A DNA stretch of 64,000 nt, taken from assembly GCA_030704615.1 (NCBI GenBank), contig CM060731.1:40238001-40302000 (forward strand), given 5' to 3'. Shown here piece after piece: positions 11,472 through 21,567 of this stretch. The translations under genes and the position numbers were made by a program. Source of the stretch: Takakia lepidozioides. Taxonomy: Eukaryota; Streptophyta; Takakiopsida; Takakiales; Takakiaceae. Each line of letters begins with the position of its first letter. Positions within the stretch are counted from its first letter, which is position 1. Below the pieces are notes generated by a model that did no database searches, was not told where the DNA came from, and saw only the letters and a program-made list of their open reading frames with translations.

Positions 11472-11696
11472 CTACTTTCTATTCTTACGCACCTTGCACC
11501 CACATAGGACCATTCCACAAAGCTCAAGTCCTCGAGATGATTGCAAATAGCTATAGGGCAGGAACTCAAAATCACACATCACAGAGCTAGAGTCAGGGCA
11601 CCGAAGCTTAACTCGTTCACGAAAGTGTTCCCTCTCGGTCTTCGACCATTCTGCTAAGAATTCCGGGGTTGCCATCCCATGTAGTTTGGGGGACAT
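11472..11696 (-). CDS. Short ORF, hypothetical
   Basis: A 74-codon frame on the minus strand, upstream of and in the same direction as the coiled-coil pieces. Its sequence (TPEFLAEWSKTEREHFRERVKL) is of ordinary, non-repetitive composition and begins with ATG. No family is recognised. It may be the first part of the same decayed element as 10541-11010, or chance. Confidence 0.2.
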   Translation of the reverse strand: MSPKLHGMATPEFLAEWSKTEREHFRERVKLRCPDSSSVMCDFEFLPYSYLQSSRGLELCGMVLCGCKVRKNRK

Positions 11697-12727
11697 TACC
11701 CTGCATTACACCTGCATCAGACAAGAGTTAGAATGTTAAGTTCCAGTAAAAAAGAAATAGATTTCTCTTTGCAAAAGTATTTTTTAAGCTTGTAGGCCAA
11801 GGGTTCGCACTGACTTTGCACTTTCTAGTGCAACCATTTAATTTTTGGTTTTGTCAAACAATGACCTTTCAGGGGTTTATCAATCAAAATGAAGAACACA
11901 AAGTAAGGCTAGAAGATGTGTTTTATTTACACAATCTCCAATAGAACAAAGACCCCAGTGTTGTAAGTTGTAACCAGTAGAACAAAGAGACTTTTCATAG
12001 TTGCAAGGCTGTAAGTTGCGCTTCTATGTAATTGCTAGAGTAGGGAGGAAAAAAAAAAAAAAAAATCTTCACCCTCTTGCCTCTTCTCTAGACTCCAATC
12101 CAGTGTTCTTGTCCTCGGATAAGAAGAGACTCAACAAGTTCCATCCTTCGGCCTGTTGCTTGTTTTCGTAAAGCCAAAAGCTGCTTCCGCCAGAACTCCG
12201 AGATGATTTGAAACAGGGCAGAAAGAGAAGAAGGTATAGAAAGTAGATTGGGGCGTGGAATTGAGAAAGGTGGCTAGAGATTCAATGGATGTGATTCAAA
12301 TTCTGTTACAAGTGTTTTGGATGTGAAGTGGAATATTCACACATTCAGTGATTCAGTCATGTCCGAAGCGTCTAGTTAGTGTGCGCACACGTCATTAGAC
12401 CAAATTCGGGTTGATAGCACAAATGAGGAAAAGCAGGTTGTGGACATGTATGTATGAAAAAGGAGGTACAAGCAAATTAAGCAAAAGGTATGCGATAAAA
12501 GTAGCATAAAAATAGGAACACAGATATCGGAAAACAGACAAGTATGACTTGTAAACGGGGCCTCATCTCATTCCGCCTGTCTCGCACCTCTCTCTCTGCA
12601 CGCTCTCGTTTTGCGCTGCAGCTGTGTTCGTTCATTCACTCACTCGCACTGCAGTTTTTGTGTGTGTGTGTCTAGTTTACTGGGTTGGGCGGTGTGCGTC
12701 AGGAACAAGACTGTGCACATCTGCATC

Positions 12728-13406
12728 ATGTGGAAACCAGAGTATTTGCGGGATTGGACTTGGTTGTGGGAAGCAGCTCCAGAGGCTAACGTGGGCAATC
12801 TGCCAAAAAGCGGCATGACCAAGGAGCGTGATCTCGCAGCTATGGGTAGGAAGCGTCCTCTCTCCAAATCTTGTAACACTGCGATCAAAGGGGGAGAGTT
12901 TAAGAGGGTTAAGCACTGCGATCAAAGGGGGAGAGTTTAAGAGGGTTAAGCTCACGCCACCAGTCCAACGTCCTTCGTTTCAAGCAAGAGCGGAGCAGTT
13001 GAGACGTTCTCGTGATTACGCTTTTTTGGCTTTTCTGGATTCGGAGTGTGGAGTGGGATGCAACCCGAGACAGGTGCCCTCCACAGAGAGTACTCAAGCT
13101 GGTGGTTACACGTCAAATCTGGTGAAAGAAGCCGGTGGATGCTGCAGGGTGAAAGAGTTGGACGTTGGTGCAGCAGGACCTTGTACTTCAAAGAAAGCGA
13201 ACGAAGCCGGTGGATGCAAGGTGACAAAGTCAGTTGATGCAGAAGGTCGCAGTTCAAAGGTGACAGAAGCCGGTGGATGCTGCAAGGTGATCAAAGAATT
13301 GCAGGTTGGTGCAGCAGGTTGCAGGTCAAAGAAGGTGACAGAAGCAAACAAGTGCTCTTTGAGGATTTTGATTACCAAGACATGTATCCGAAGACTGACT
13401 GATTGA
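12728..13406 (+). pseudogene. Hypothetical Lys/Gly/Cys-repeat protein, frame broken by 37-bp duplication
   Basis: Starting at ATG 12728 (MWKPEYLRDWTW...) the frame runs to KGGEFKRVK and then fails because a 37-bp unit is present twice (12877-12913 and 12914-12950). With a single unit it would continue in the frame that stays open to 13406: RPSFQARAEQLRRSRDYAFL, then degenerate repeats of the type EAGGCCKV..VGAAG..SKKVTEA (about 13120-13350). The result would be a basic, Gly/Cys-rich protein of about 210 residues. RPSFQARAEQLRRSRDYAFL faintly recalls a motif in plant SPT2-like chromatin proteins, but I do not assign it. It lies between the two copies of the duplicated HEAT-gene tail. Confidence 0.4.
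12877..12950 (+). repeat. Perfect 37-bp tandem duplication
   Basis: The unit beginning CACTGCGATCAAAGGGGGAG is repeated exactly twice without spacer. Because 37 is not a multiple of 3, it shifts the reading frame of the hypothetical gene. Confidence 0.95.
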
Positions 13407-14096
13407 AGCTGATTGCAACAATTGCCACAGTTCCTAAAGCCGCAGGCCTGCATGTACTAGCTTGGCGCAGTGCCATCGTTAGTTGCTCAATTTAGTACTA
13501 GTGTTCTCCTGGACTTGCCTCTAAATCCCGTTAGCAGTCGTGAACTGCATCTTTGCATTTCTTTAATGAAGATGCCTAACTAGCTAGTAATTTGGTTGTT
13601 CTTCTTATGATTTCTATCTTCTCTCTATCTTCCAGATCATGCTATCTAGAATTTTGTCATGACTGTAGAAGGTGGCACCAGCGTTCTCTAATTGACAGTC
13701 TACATACATTGTGTGGGGAGCATATGCCAGCTGAAATGAACAGCACATAGTTGTAATATTGGCAGACTATTAATTCTATTTTCACTTTGAATGTTCTCAA
13801 GCTAAGCACGTTTGCGTGATAGAATTCACATGTGAGCGATTGTAAATGTCTGTCAAATAGATTGGGCCTCGATGAGGTAATGTGTTGATACATTACGTGT
13901 TGTTTCAGATCCACGGTTTCAAGTTAATGCAAATGTGTGTTAGTTTCAAATATACTGGGCCTCAATGATTTGAAGTTTCGCCCATTGTTTTGGAGGATCA
14001 ACCAGACTTGGTACTTAACTCGCCTTGAGATTATTGCAAATAGGGCATGAGCTGAAATTTAAAATTCACTTGCAACATTGAATGACATATTTTTCA

Positions 14097-14110
14097 TTTA
14101 CACATCAAAG
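14097..14110 (+). repeat. Target-site duplication, left copy
   Basis: TTTACACATCAAAG, identical to 14574-14587 on the other side of the LINE fragment. Confidence 0.93.
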
Positions 14111-14573
14111 ATTGTACTCATAAGACGTTGTTTGCCGTAGCCTTGTGGCCATTGATCCCGCGCCCAGTTTGAGCGGGAACAAAAGGGACAGAACCTACCT
14201 CTGTCAGGGGCTGACGTTGGTAGTAAGACTTACCTTCATATATAGAATTAATCCGGGTTTTCCAGATATCCTCTAGAAATCCCTTCACACAAGCATCAAT
14301 CTGCTGTGTGTGATTTGCCCAAAAACTAGGCCTCAGGAGGGCCTGGGCTTTTGGCTCAGCCTCGAGACTTTCAAAGTTGGTAACAGGGGTACAGGCACAA
14401 TTCCCTTAATAGTTTTGAAGAGAGCGTCTCTTTGGTGAGAGAACCCCGGACAGTGTATCAGAAAATGAATACTGTCTTCAGATTGCCCACACAACGGGCA
14501 ATTGCACTCTCCCTTTCCTCTCTGCTTCTGTTTGCTGTTCAAAGGTAGGCTTCCTGCCCTGAGCTTCCTTGCC
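14111..14573 (-). mobile_element. 5'-truncated LINE fragment (copy 3) with target-site duplication
   Basis: About 95% similar by eye to 970-1430 of copy 1, covering the zinc-finger coding end and 3' tail. It is truncated at the 5' end (junction near 14563, with ~10 extra bases CTTCCTTGCC). The flanks carry the exact 14-bp direct repeat TTTACACATCAAAG at 14097-14110 and 14574-14587, the mark of target-primed reverse transcription. One base is missing relative to copy 1 (GGTAACAGGG for GGTAAACAGGG), breaking its frame. High identity suggests recent activity. Confidence 0.95.
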
Positions 14574-14587
14574 TTTACACATCAAAG
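14574..14587 (+). repeat. Target-site duplication, right copy
   Basis: TTTACACATCAAAG, identical to 14097-14110. Confidence 0.93.
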
Positions 14588-15185
14588 AGCTAAGTCCTGA
14601 GATGATTTGAATGAAACACCTGGGGCAGAGGAGAAGTAAGCAATTTGGAAGCCAGATGAAACCGAACTGAGGCTACAGGAGTCTACACACCTAGAATCAA
14701 AAAGAAGGTAGAAGCAGATTAGGGGAAACATATGTGCAAAATAGGTGAACAGATTCGGAAAACTTAGATCTATGCCATGAAGAAGAAGATGTATGACTTG
14801 CAAACGATAATAGGTAGGCCTGATCTCATTTCTCTCATAATCCCTTCAAACAACTGTCAACTGAGGTTCGGCAGAGCCCTGAATTTATTCTCATTTTATT
14901 GTATAGTCCTGCAGCAGCCCGGTCTATCCAGATATCCCCAGTTCATGTGAAAGTTTAGTGAAGACTAACAAGACATCCATGTATGGATCCAAAGGCATTG
15001 TTTGCAGCCCAAGTGATCCCCAGTTGATTTTAAGACATAGCGTTTAAACTAAAGGAGGCATGCTGCAACAAACGAAATTACACTTCGTTTGTGGGGACAA
15101 CACTCCAGTGTCTTATATGAAATTTGGTAAGCAAAAGCAGTTGTCAGTAGCAGGGGTTTTCAGGGTTATTTGATCCGATGAAACT

Positions 15186-15374
15186 GTGAAAATTTGCAGA
15201 GCGAGAAGAATGAAGGTACCTGCGTTGGGCTATGACACCCAGGGCGATCGTGTCGGCTTTCCCATCGATCCACAGCAGCGTGTCTTTGAGTTCAAGAGAG
15301 AAAAGATTGCGAGCATGGGTATATTCTCTGGAGCTGATGTTACTTACAGATCTGATGCTCTTTTAGAAAAATAA
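15186..15374 (+). CDS. Short ORF upstream of PEN-2, hypothetical
   Basis: A 62-codon frame with ordinary composition (MKVPALGYDTQGDRVGFPID...) ending 87 bp before the PEN-2 start codon. No family is recognised. It could be an upstream ORF in the PEN-2 leader, an exon of another transcript or chance. Confidence 0.25.
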   Translation: MKICRARRMKVPALGYDTQGDRVGFPIDPQQRVFEFKREKIASMGIFSGADVTYRSDALLEK

Positions 15375-15460
15375 CGGACAAATGACCAGTAGGGTTAAGT
15401 ATTACAATTCTCGTTGTCTTTTAGGGGGACTTAGTTGCCATCCAGATCTTATGTGCAGCG

Positions 15461-15698
15461 ATGGAGGGAGAGCAGGAGACCCAGCTTCAATGGAATGAGC
15501 CGCACACTGACTCCAGAGCAGGGGCGCAATGGCCCACGGTCGATGGGCGTCTGGGAGTGTACTCGGAAGAGGCGTTGAAGCTGGCTCGACACCTTTACTA
15601 CGCTGGATTCTTGCTTCTTCCAATGCTGTGGTTCGTCAATTGCTTCTACTTCTGGCCTGTCTTGCAACACCGAGAAGCCGAGCCTCTTATGCGCCCTT
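15461..15698 (+). CDS. PEN2: Gamma-secretase subunit PEN-2, first exon only
   Basis: PEN-2 is the small membrane subunit that completes and activates the gamma-secretase (presenilin) intramembrane protease. The exon has the plant-type N-terminus WPTVDGRLGVYSEEA and the family's first hydrophobic segment YYAGFLLLPMLWFVNCFYFW (residues about 47-66), followed by PVLQHREAEPLMRP. A GT at 15699 leaves phase 1. The expected continuation (Tyr-Val-x-Arg-Ser-Ala-x-Gly-Phe and the second and third membrane segments) was not found in the following several kilobases on the + strand. Either the next intron is long, I missed a divergent exon, or this is a truncated gene. An AG at 15456-15457 just before the ATG suggests an intron in the 5' leader. 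Confidence 0.8.
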
Positions 15699-16992
15699 GT
15701 ATTATTCATTTTCCCCTTTATCGCGTGTAATGAGTCTCAGGTTTTGTGTCGTAACTTCGGTTAAGATTCAAGTAGTAGTTTTCGAGTTGAAGAATTGCTC
15801 CTAGAATTGTTGTTACACTACCGAGCAGGGCATTGCGCCCCTAATTGTCCAATACGTTGTATTTCGACGTGGAGGTGTAGTTGCGATCATGTGATGGTCA
15901 TTTCTAACCAGGTTCGAGTTTTCGGAAGATGGACATCTGACGCAATTCCAGCTTTGACTGTAACCGATAGTGCTTTACCAAAGCTGCTTGGGTGGTATGT
16001 GTTCGCTGTTTTGAGGATGCTAATGAAAGTGGCTTCGTATGCCTTTCATGCTTTTTTCTCATGCAGTTCAGAAACTTTCTCACCTAGATCATGCTGCAAT
16101 CATGCAATCATGGCAGTCTATGAGCCCATATCTCGTCTAGGCATTTTTTTCAACCATCCGGTGCAGATCCCCCACTCTCCTGGTACTTCAGAATAAAACC
16201 GTCGACAGCAGCAGTCTCCACACTGAAGTGCTATTCCAACCTAGAGTTTAATGTTGGAATTCCAGGGCGACTAGGCTGGCAGGTGCAGTAAGGAGCTCCT
16301 GATGGTGATCTTATTTGGTAGCCTCTTTTTATTGCATTGACACAAAAAAGCCCTAATGCCTTCTCACATGGCCCCTGCTGAGGTAATACTGTAAACATGG
16401 TTTTCATGAGAGAGTTGGCCAGGCTTTTTGACAACGTTCAAAGCAAATTGATAACAATTCTGCAACAATGCTGCTCGTCATGTACAGTCTTGAGAAGTGT
16501 TTCCTGACTTGATATCTGGCTTGAATCTACTTTTCGGCCACAGGTCCCCTGCCAGGGCTTTTGCAATTTCTGACCTCCCTGGCCCTTGGCAATCCCATAC
16601 CCTGACTTTGATCCTCAACAAAGGTTATGCCATTATGGCCAGAACCTCAAGGCTCAGCTTGAGTTTCCACCACCTGTGCAATAATATTGTTGCAAAAGAC
16701 CTGGGCCAGCTTTTGGATTTCATGTTACTTCATACGCTGGCATTGACATTATACTAGAAAGCATCTAGCCCTGCATTCCACACATGTGGTGGAGGTTGCA
16801 TGGCCAATCACACTGTTGATGATAACAAGCCTCCCTATGACAACCATAGAGCGCATATTAGGCGATCATCGGCCCTTTGCAGACTTGATACTCCCGCGTT
16901 TGGTATATGTCCGCGGGGGCTGACTTATTAGGTTACAGGGAATGTTTTTGATTCAGCTGGCATCGACATCTACATGTAGCACAGCCCAAACT

Positions 16993-17132
16993 AATTGTTT
17001 ATAGAAAGGTCAGTCCCACTACTGGAGTGAGCCCCTCACAAAGGCAGTGTTTGTTCCCTCTTACTCCGCCCAAACTGTGCACAGGGACTAGGCCACAAGG
17101 CTATGGCAATCGTCTTATGAGTATATTTTCTC
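16993..17132 (+). mobile_element. Diverged LINE 3'-end remnant
   Basis: Collinear with the last ~140 bp of the LINE (on its own strand): GAGCCCCTCACAAAGGCAG / TGTTCCC / CCGCCCAAACTG / GGCCACAAGGCTATGGCAA / CGTCTTATGAGTA. Many substitutions make it clearly older than the three good copies. It may be a 5'-truncated old insertion or a SINE sharing the LINE tail. Confidence 0.75.
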
Positions 17133-17310
17133 TGGGCTGAGCCTAAAGCCTTGGCCTTGTTGGGGTCTAGTGGTTGGGCAGCTCACACACAGTAAATTGA
17201 TGCTTGCGTGTAGGGCTTTCTAGAGGACATCTGGAAAGCCCAAACATAATGCCCACCTCAAGGTAAGACCGACTAGAACGTTTTATGAGGACATTCTCTC
17301 TCTCTCTCGC

Positions 17311-17345
17311 CACAAGACTACGGCAAACACCATCTTCTGAGGTTA
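17311..17345 (+). repeat. Short LINE-tail remnant
   Basis: CCACAAGACTACGGCAAACA followed by CCATCTTCTGAG matches the LINE tail with about four differences in 32 bases. It is preceded by a CT run. Confidence 0.55.
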
Positions 17346-19014
17346 TTCTGCCTGGAGCATTCTGGTCATGGAAGGCCATGGCCAGGTTCACTGAGCTGTT
17401 TTCCCCCTCTGAACACTGCACCATGGGGCCTTGTGGTTTGATTTGCTTTTCTAGGAGAAAGGCATGTGGAGAGCTTGAAGTCAGATAGAGGGGCAAAGAA
17501 TATAAACCTTGGAAAATGCCATGTGGCTTACATCCAGAGAAGAGGGACCCATGGTACAATACTTGACTTGAAGTGAGTGGACACTCGAGGACTCTTCCCT
17601 GGAGTACGCACCATCTCTAAATTCCTACACCTAGGTCACAGGCCCTTATGGGTTTTCCTGTGCCTGACTTTCCTCAACTCTTTGTGAGGGGAGCAGCAAC
17701 CACTGCTCTACAGCTCACCTTTTACCCCCTAACTGCTTTTCTGACTTTTCTCTCTCTAGGAGGAATGCTGCAGTGGGGTAAGGTGGAATGACAGGTTTAG
17801 AATCCCCACACGGGAAGTTGCAGTGCTCCATACAGGGAGCATCGGTGCTGCAGAATGCGTGATAAGACTATAAAAGAGACAGGTTTGCCAGAAACTGGCT
17901 AGACTCGAACCAGGCTAAATGGCAAAGCGGAAGAACTGGCGAAGAAATATTTGTGTATGAGAAATGAGGAACTGATGTTTTCTGCAGAGGCTGAATCTTC
18001 ATCTTTGCATCTCGTGTTTTTATGGTGTTGATGTCCTCCAGGTCTCCTGCACTAGGGGAGAACCCAGCAAATGGTAAGTCTCTGGCAGGCCCTTCTAAGT
18101 CAACACAGAAGTGACTCCAGATTGTGCGGATGGACATTTCAAACTATTCTCTCAATTGGATATGCTGAAGATGATTGTGTCACAAAAAAGATTTTGTCTC
18201 TCTTGGGACACAGGAAAGCCGATTGTCCAAGTGGATTTGCAAACAGCATTCCAACTATTGTGGGGAAGTATACGCCTTTTTTCACATAGTTTTTATTGCT
18301 ATCTCACAACCATTGACTTAATTTTGCCTTGCAGCACTCTAAACAGATTACCTTTTTATTACAAATTGGGGAAGTGGCTCTTATATCTGTTGGCTTCAGT
18401 CGGTGTCTTCTCTCTCTCCCTGCAGAGGCTTGTCAGCAATCAACAATACTACATTCCTAAAGACTGCACAAATATACTGAGTCTGTCAACAACTGAGACA
18501 TAGATACAGTGACTGGACATGCCCAAATAGTGCAACTGCTGGCCATGAAGGCAAAAGCTTGCTTGCCAGTTCCCACCAGAAGAGACTCTAATTGAAGAAC
18601 GGAGACCTCCATGATTATCCCCTCTAACCAGGAAGAAGAGCAAGTTAAAGCATTAACAGATGTTGTTGAGCCTCAAATCCAAGACACAAGATTTACTTCA
18701 TATCCAATGTCACAAACGAGGAACCGACTGTTGGACTTTCCTACACGACAGCCAACAGCAACGCAGCTGCTCGATATATCATTCCCTGGAAAAGAGCAAA
18801 CCAACCAGACTATATCACTTGGCGAACGAACATTCTCTGGCAAATTCCATGTTCTCAGTAGTCTTTGTGGATGGAAACATCTCTACAACCATAGCTCACT
18901 TAATAGACAAAGGCTAACATACCCACAACCTTCTGCGTTCCTATGAGTAGGCAACTGAAAAGTATATAATATGTGCTCTTTCAGATTCAAATAAGAATAT
19001 CCAACAGGGTCAAT

Positions 19015-20354
19015 TTACCAGTAGCCATCCTGACGGCCCTTGAAGCCAATTTGGCCCAAGGTCAGGACAACGAACAAACCAACGTGCCATGTCACCAGCC
19101 ACAACCTGCACACAGCACCCATGAACTCAGCTCCTGACAAAATAGAGGATGACATTGAGATGACATCCAATGCTTAGATACCACATAGCAGAGTCTAAAT
19201 GAGAAAAAGAAACAAGACAAACAAGGGACAGAAGATCTACCAAAAGGGAGAAGTGAGAGAAGGGCCAGTAGGGAAGTGAGCGAGCTCAGGGCCAATGCTG
19301 TTAAAAAAGAGGCTTGTCAGGCTCTGGCCATTGATAACTGGAATACTGGAGGGTGCTAGCCAGCCAATAAGGCCAAATCCCACAACTGACAAATCCTTCC
19401 GCAACCAGTCCCTGTTGAAACTGCCACACTCCATACAAACCAACACAAACAGACCTCAGAATCTATCACTGGTGGCCTTGTCTAGGACAACTCTGATTCA
19501 TGGCCTAATACCATGTTTGTAAATGCAAAACGTTATGATGGTTGCTGACCTGTAGTCTTACTCATCACTGTACACAACATCAGAAGGAATTTACTGCAAA
19601 GTGAGTTCAATAACTGCAGTAAATCACGAACTTCTGTACCTCCGATGTTGTGCTTTGTAAAAGGGTCCACGTTTCATGTGTTTTCTCAAGTACAGCTAAA
19701 ATGCAATCACATGACAACATGTGGCTGAAGAACAACATACCAGGTCACTCGTGACATGCACATGGATTGCTCCAACTTCAGAGGTGTCATGAGCGAGCTT
19801 CTCTGACCAGCAACAAACGCTGCAGAGTACAGACACCTCCAGGAAGTGTAAGGTCTTGACGCATCCACTTTAAGAAACATTAATATCTTACCAGATGAAG
19901 GTATCCCGGGTAACAAAATTCCAACCTAGGCCAAGAGTAATTGAGACCAAGCATCGTAGTAACTGGCCATGTTGAGGCTTGAGCATCCTCTACTGCTGTA
20001 TACTGGGCTTCTAGCTTCAATTATTTCGTAGACAGACTAGAAGAATGTCCTTTGTGCAGAAATCGAGTTAAGTCCTTCGATTTCATTATCGGTCCGACGG
20101 TACAGGAGGGAAAGATTACCTGAAGCAGCGTAGATAGATAATAAAGCACTTAACAACCTTGAGATTGAGTCAGACTGAAGTGGATAAATGTAGTATACGA
20201 CATAACGTACACTATCCGCAAATTTACATTGAGAAGCTCGAGAATAAGCACCTGAGCTAAGTTGAATCTTGGAAGAGGCTGCTCTTCTTGCAGACAGAGA
20301 TGAACCTCCAAGTCCAGCGACCACGGGAGTCGCCATTGCAGCCATTGTTGTCAT
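19015..20354 (-). CDS. PSAO: Photosystem I subunit O, plastid precursor
   Basis: PSI-O is a small thylakoid protein of green-lineage photosystem I that sits with PsaH/L/A and helps balance excitation with LHCII. Four exons join in phase: 20354-20252, 19819-19741, 19420-19241, 19105-19015, giving 150 residues. Residues 1 to about 60 are a Ala/Ser/Arg-rich transit peptide (MTTMAAMATPVVAGLG...). The mature part starts near FNRDWLRKD and has two hydrophobic segments, VVGFGLIGWLAPSSIPVI (about 71-88) and WLVTWHVGLFVVLTLGQIGF (about 123-142), ending GFKGRQDGYW. All introns are GT-AG. Complete and intact. It is transcribed away from CFAP184, with 1.2 kb between the start codons. Confidence 0.95.
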
Positions 20355-20359
20355 CTTCA

Positions 20360-21560
20360 GTACTGGACAAAGTCGTATCAGGGACGTCCATTAGCAAGGA
20401 CTACGAAGTCCGCAAATATGAGGATAGAACACCAAAACAAGAGTAGCACTAACAACATCTGGGATTCTTAATGCTGATTTGGGAGAGTGACGAGCTCTAA
20501 GAGAGAGCGTTCCTTCTTAATGTGAGTTTTTCAGTCACCAATAGCACTAACATACAAACTAACGCCGTGGAGTCAGTAAGCCTTTCTACGCGGAGGGGAA
20601 AGTGCACACAATGCATCCGGGAACTATATCTTCGCAACAATTCACAATGTCACATTTTACACACAGGCCCGATTCTCCCATTTCCTCAACGATAGGTACG
20701 AGAACGAAATGCAGAGAATAAAACCAAGGACAGCGACGACGGCAACACATCATCAACCTTCATCTGCGGCTAACAAACACGCGAACTCTATGACCAATCA
20801 CGGAATCATAAACTGACATTCTCATGTCACTGACACACGCGCACACCAATCAAATCACGAAGACTGACATCAGAGCTTTCAACCAGCAAAAGTATATGGA
20901 AGCGCTGGACATACATTGTAATGAAAGCCTCCCTAAGCGCAAATATATCACAGTACAGAATCACACTTTACACCAACGCTGAATTTAGAATCCAGTTACA
21001 GTTCACAAGCAGCACGACAACCGAGTGCGAGGAATGACGAGGCAGATCACTCACACAAAATGCGAAATCTCGGCACGAATCTGGAGAGAAATTATAAGAA
21101 CAGTATCCTGCTGCACATCCTCGACCTTGAGCTAAGCAAAGGAGAGAGACAGAGATCCTCTGCGAGATTAGACGCTCCACTCTCGTGTGGCGCGTATTCG
21201 ATGCAGCAATTTCCGCAGAGGATTCGTGTCCAATCGCCGCAGCGTAGCTGCGGGCAGCAGGCCTCGCTCATTGGCCCCGTCGCTCCCTCTCAGATAAGGT
21301 CAGAGATGGATGATGACGACCATGATGAATGTGTTTCAAACGAAAGCAAGCGATCATCCATAAGGTGGCCCTAACGGTAATAACCTCCATCCTGTCCGCC
21401 TGCCATGACGTCTCTCAAGCCCACAGCGATGGTGGAGACAAGAGCAATTCGTCACTCCTTTCAGGCATTGCAATTGAGGTTTTGTAGCTCCTCGAGATTT
21501 CAGGTTGGTGGTGCTGGTGAGTAAGAGAAGACGCCAGAAGTTTTCTTGGTATCTTGAAGT
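20360..21560. other. Divergent intergenic region PSAO / CFAP184
   Basis: About 1.2 kb between the start codons of two genes transcribed outward. No coding frame of note. It probably holds both promoters and 5' leaders; no element was identified with confidence. Confidence 0.6.
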
Positions 21561-21567
21561 TGTAGAG

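Larger units (their letters stand above)
10200..12600. other. Downstream flank of the HEAT-repeat gene
   Basis: No confident gene. The + strand may carry the end of the HEAT-repeat gene and its 3' UTR (acidic/Ser frame EGLVEDSGEGVVAPAASQ near 10260-10340). The - strand holds coiled-coil ORF pieces, listed separately. A run of about 17 A lies at 12050-12065. Parts of 11325-12575 recur at 13.86-14.85 kb. Confidence 0.6.
13457..14850 (+). pseudogene. Decayed tandem copy of the HEAT-gene 3' end and its flank
   Basis: Three collinear blocks match upstream sequence. 13457-13830 matches about 8525-8845 (last helical exon ending LLDLPPESRQQLQ plus following intron). About 13855-14110 matches 11325-11590. 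About 14574-14850 shows anchor matches to 12190-12575 (GAGATGATTTGAA, TATGACTTG.AAACG, CTGATCTCATT). In the exon part the copy has lost the reading frame and the splice donor. Much of the intervening sequence (8.85-11.3 kb equivalents) is absent. A LINE fragment later inserted at 14111-14573. Confidence 0.82.
15700..19000. other. No confident gene; repeats and LINE tails
   Basis: Open frames here are short, or long without family resemblance (for example 15795-16196 and 18111-18503 on +, 17167-17559 on -). Two LINE-tail remnants lie at 16.99-17.13 and 17.31-17.35 kb. I looked for the missing PEN-2 exons and did not find them. Confidence 0.6.

Noticed and set aside
12050-12065. Poly(A) run as a retrogene or LINE tail
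   Set aside because: No element boundary, target-site duplication or coding sequence is attached to it; the LINE family here does not end in poly(A).
15911-16196. Possible second exon of PEN-2
   Set aside because: The frame after the AG at 15910 (VRVFGRWTSDAIP) lacks the expected YVxRSAxGF block and membrane segments.
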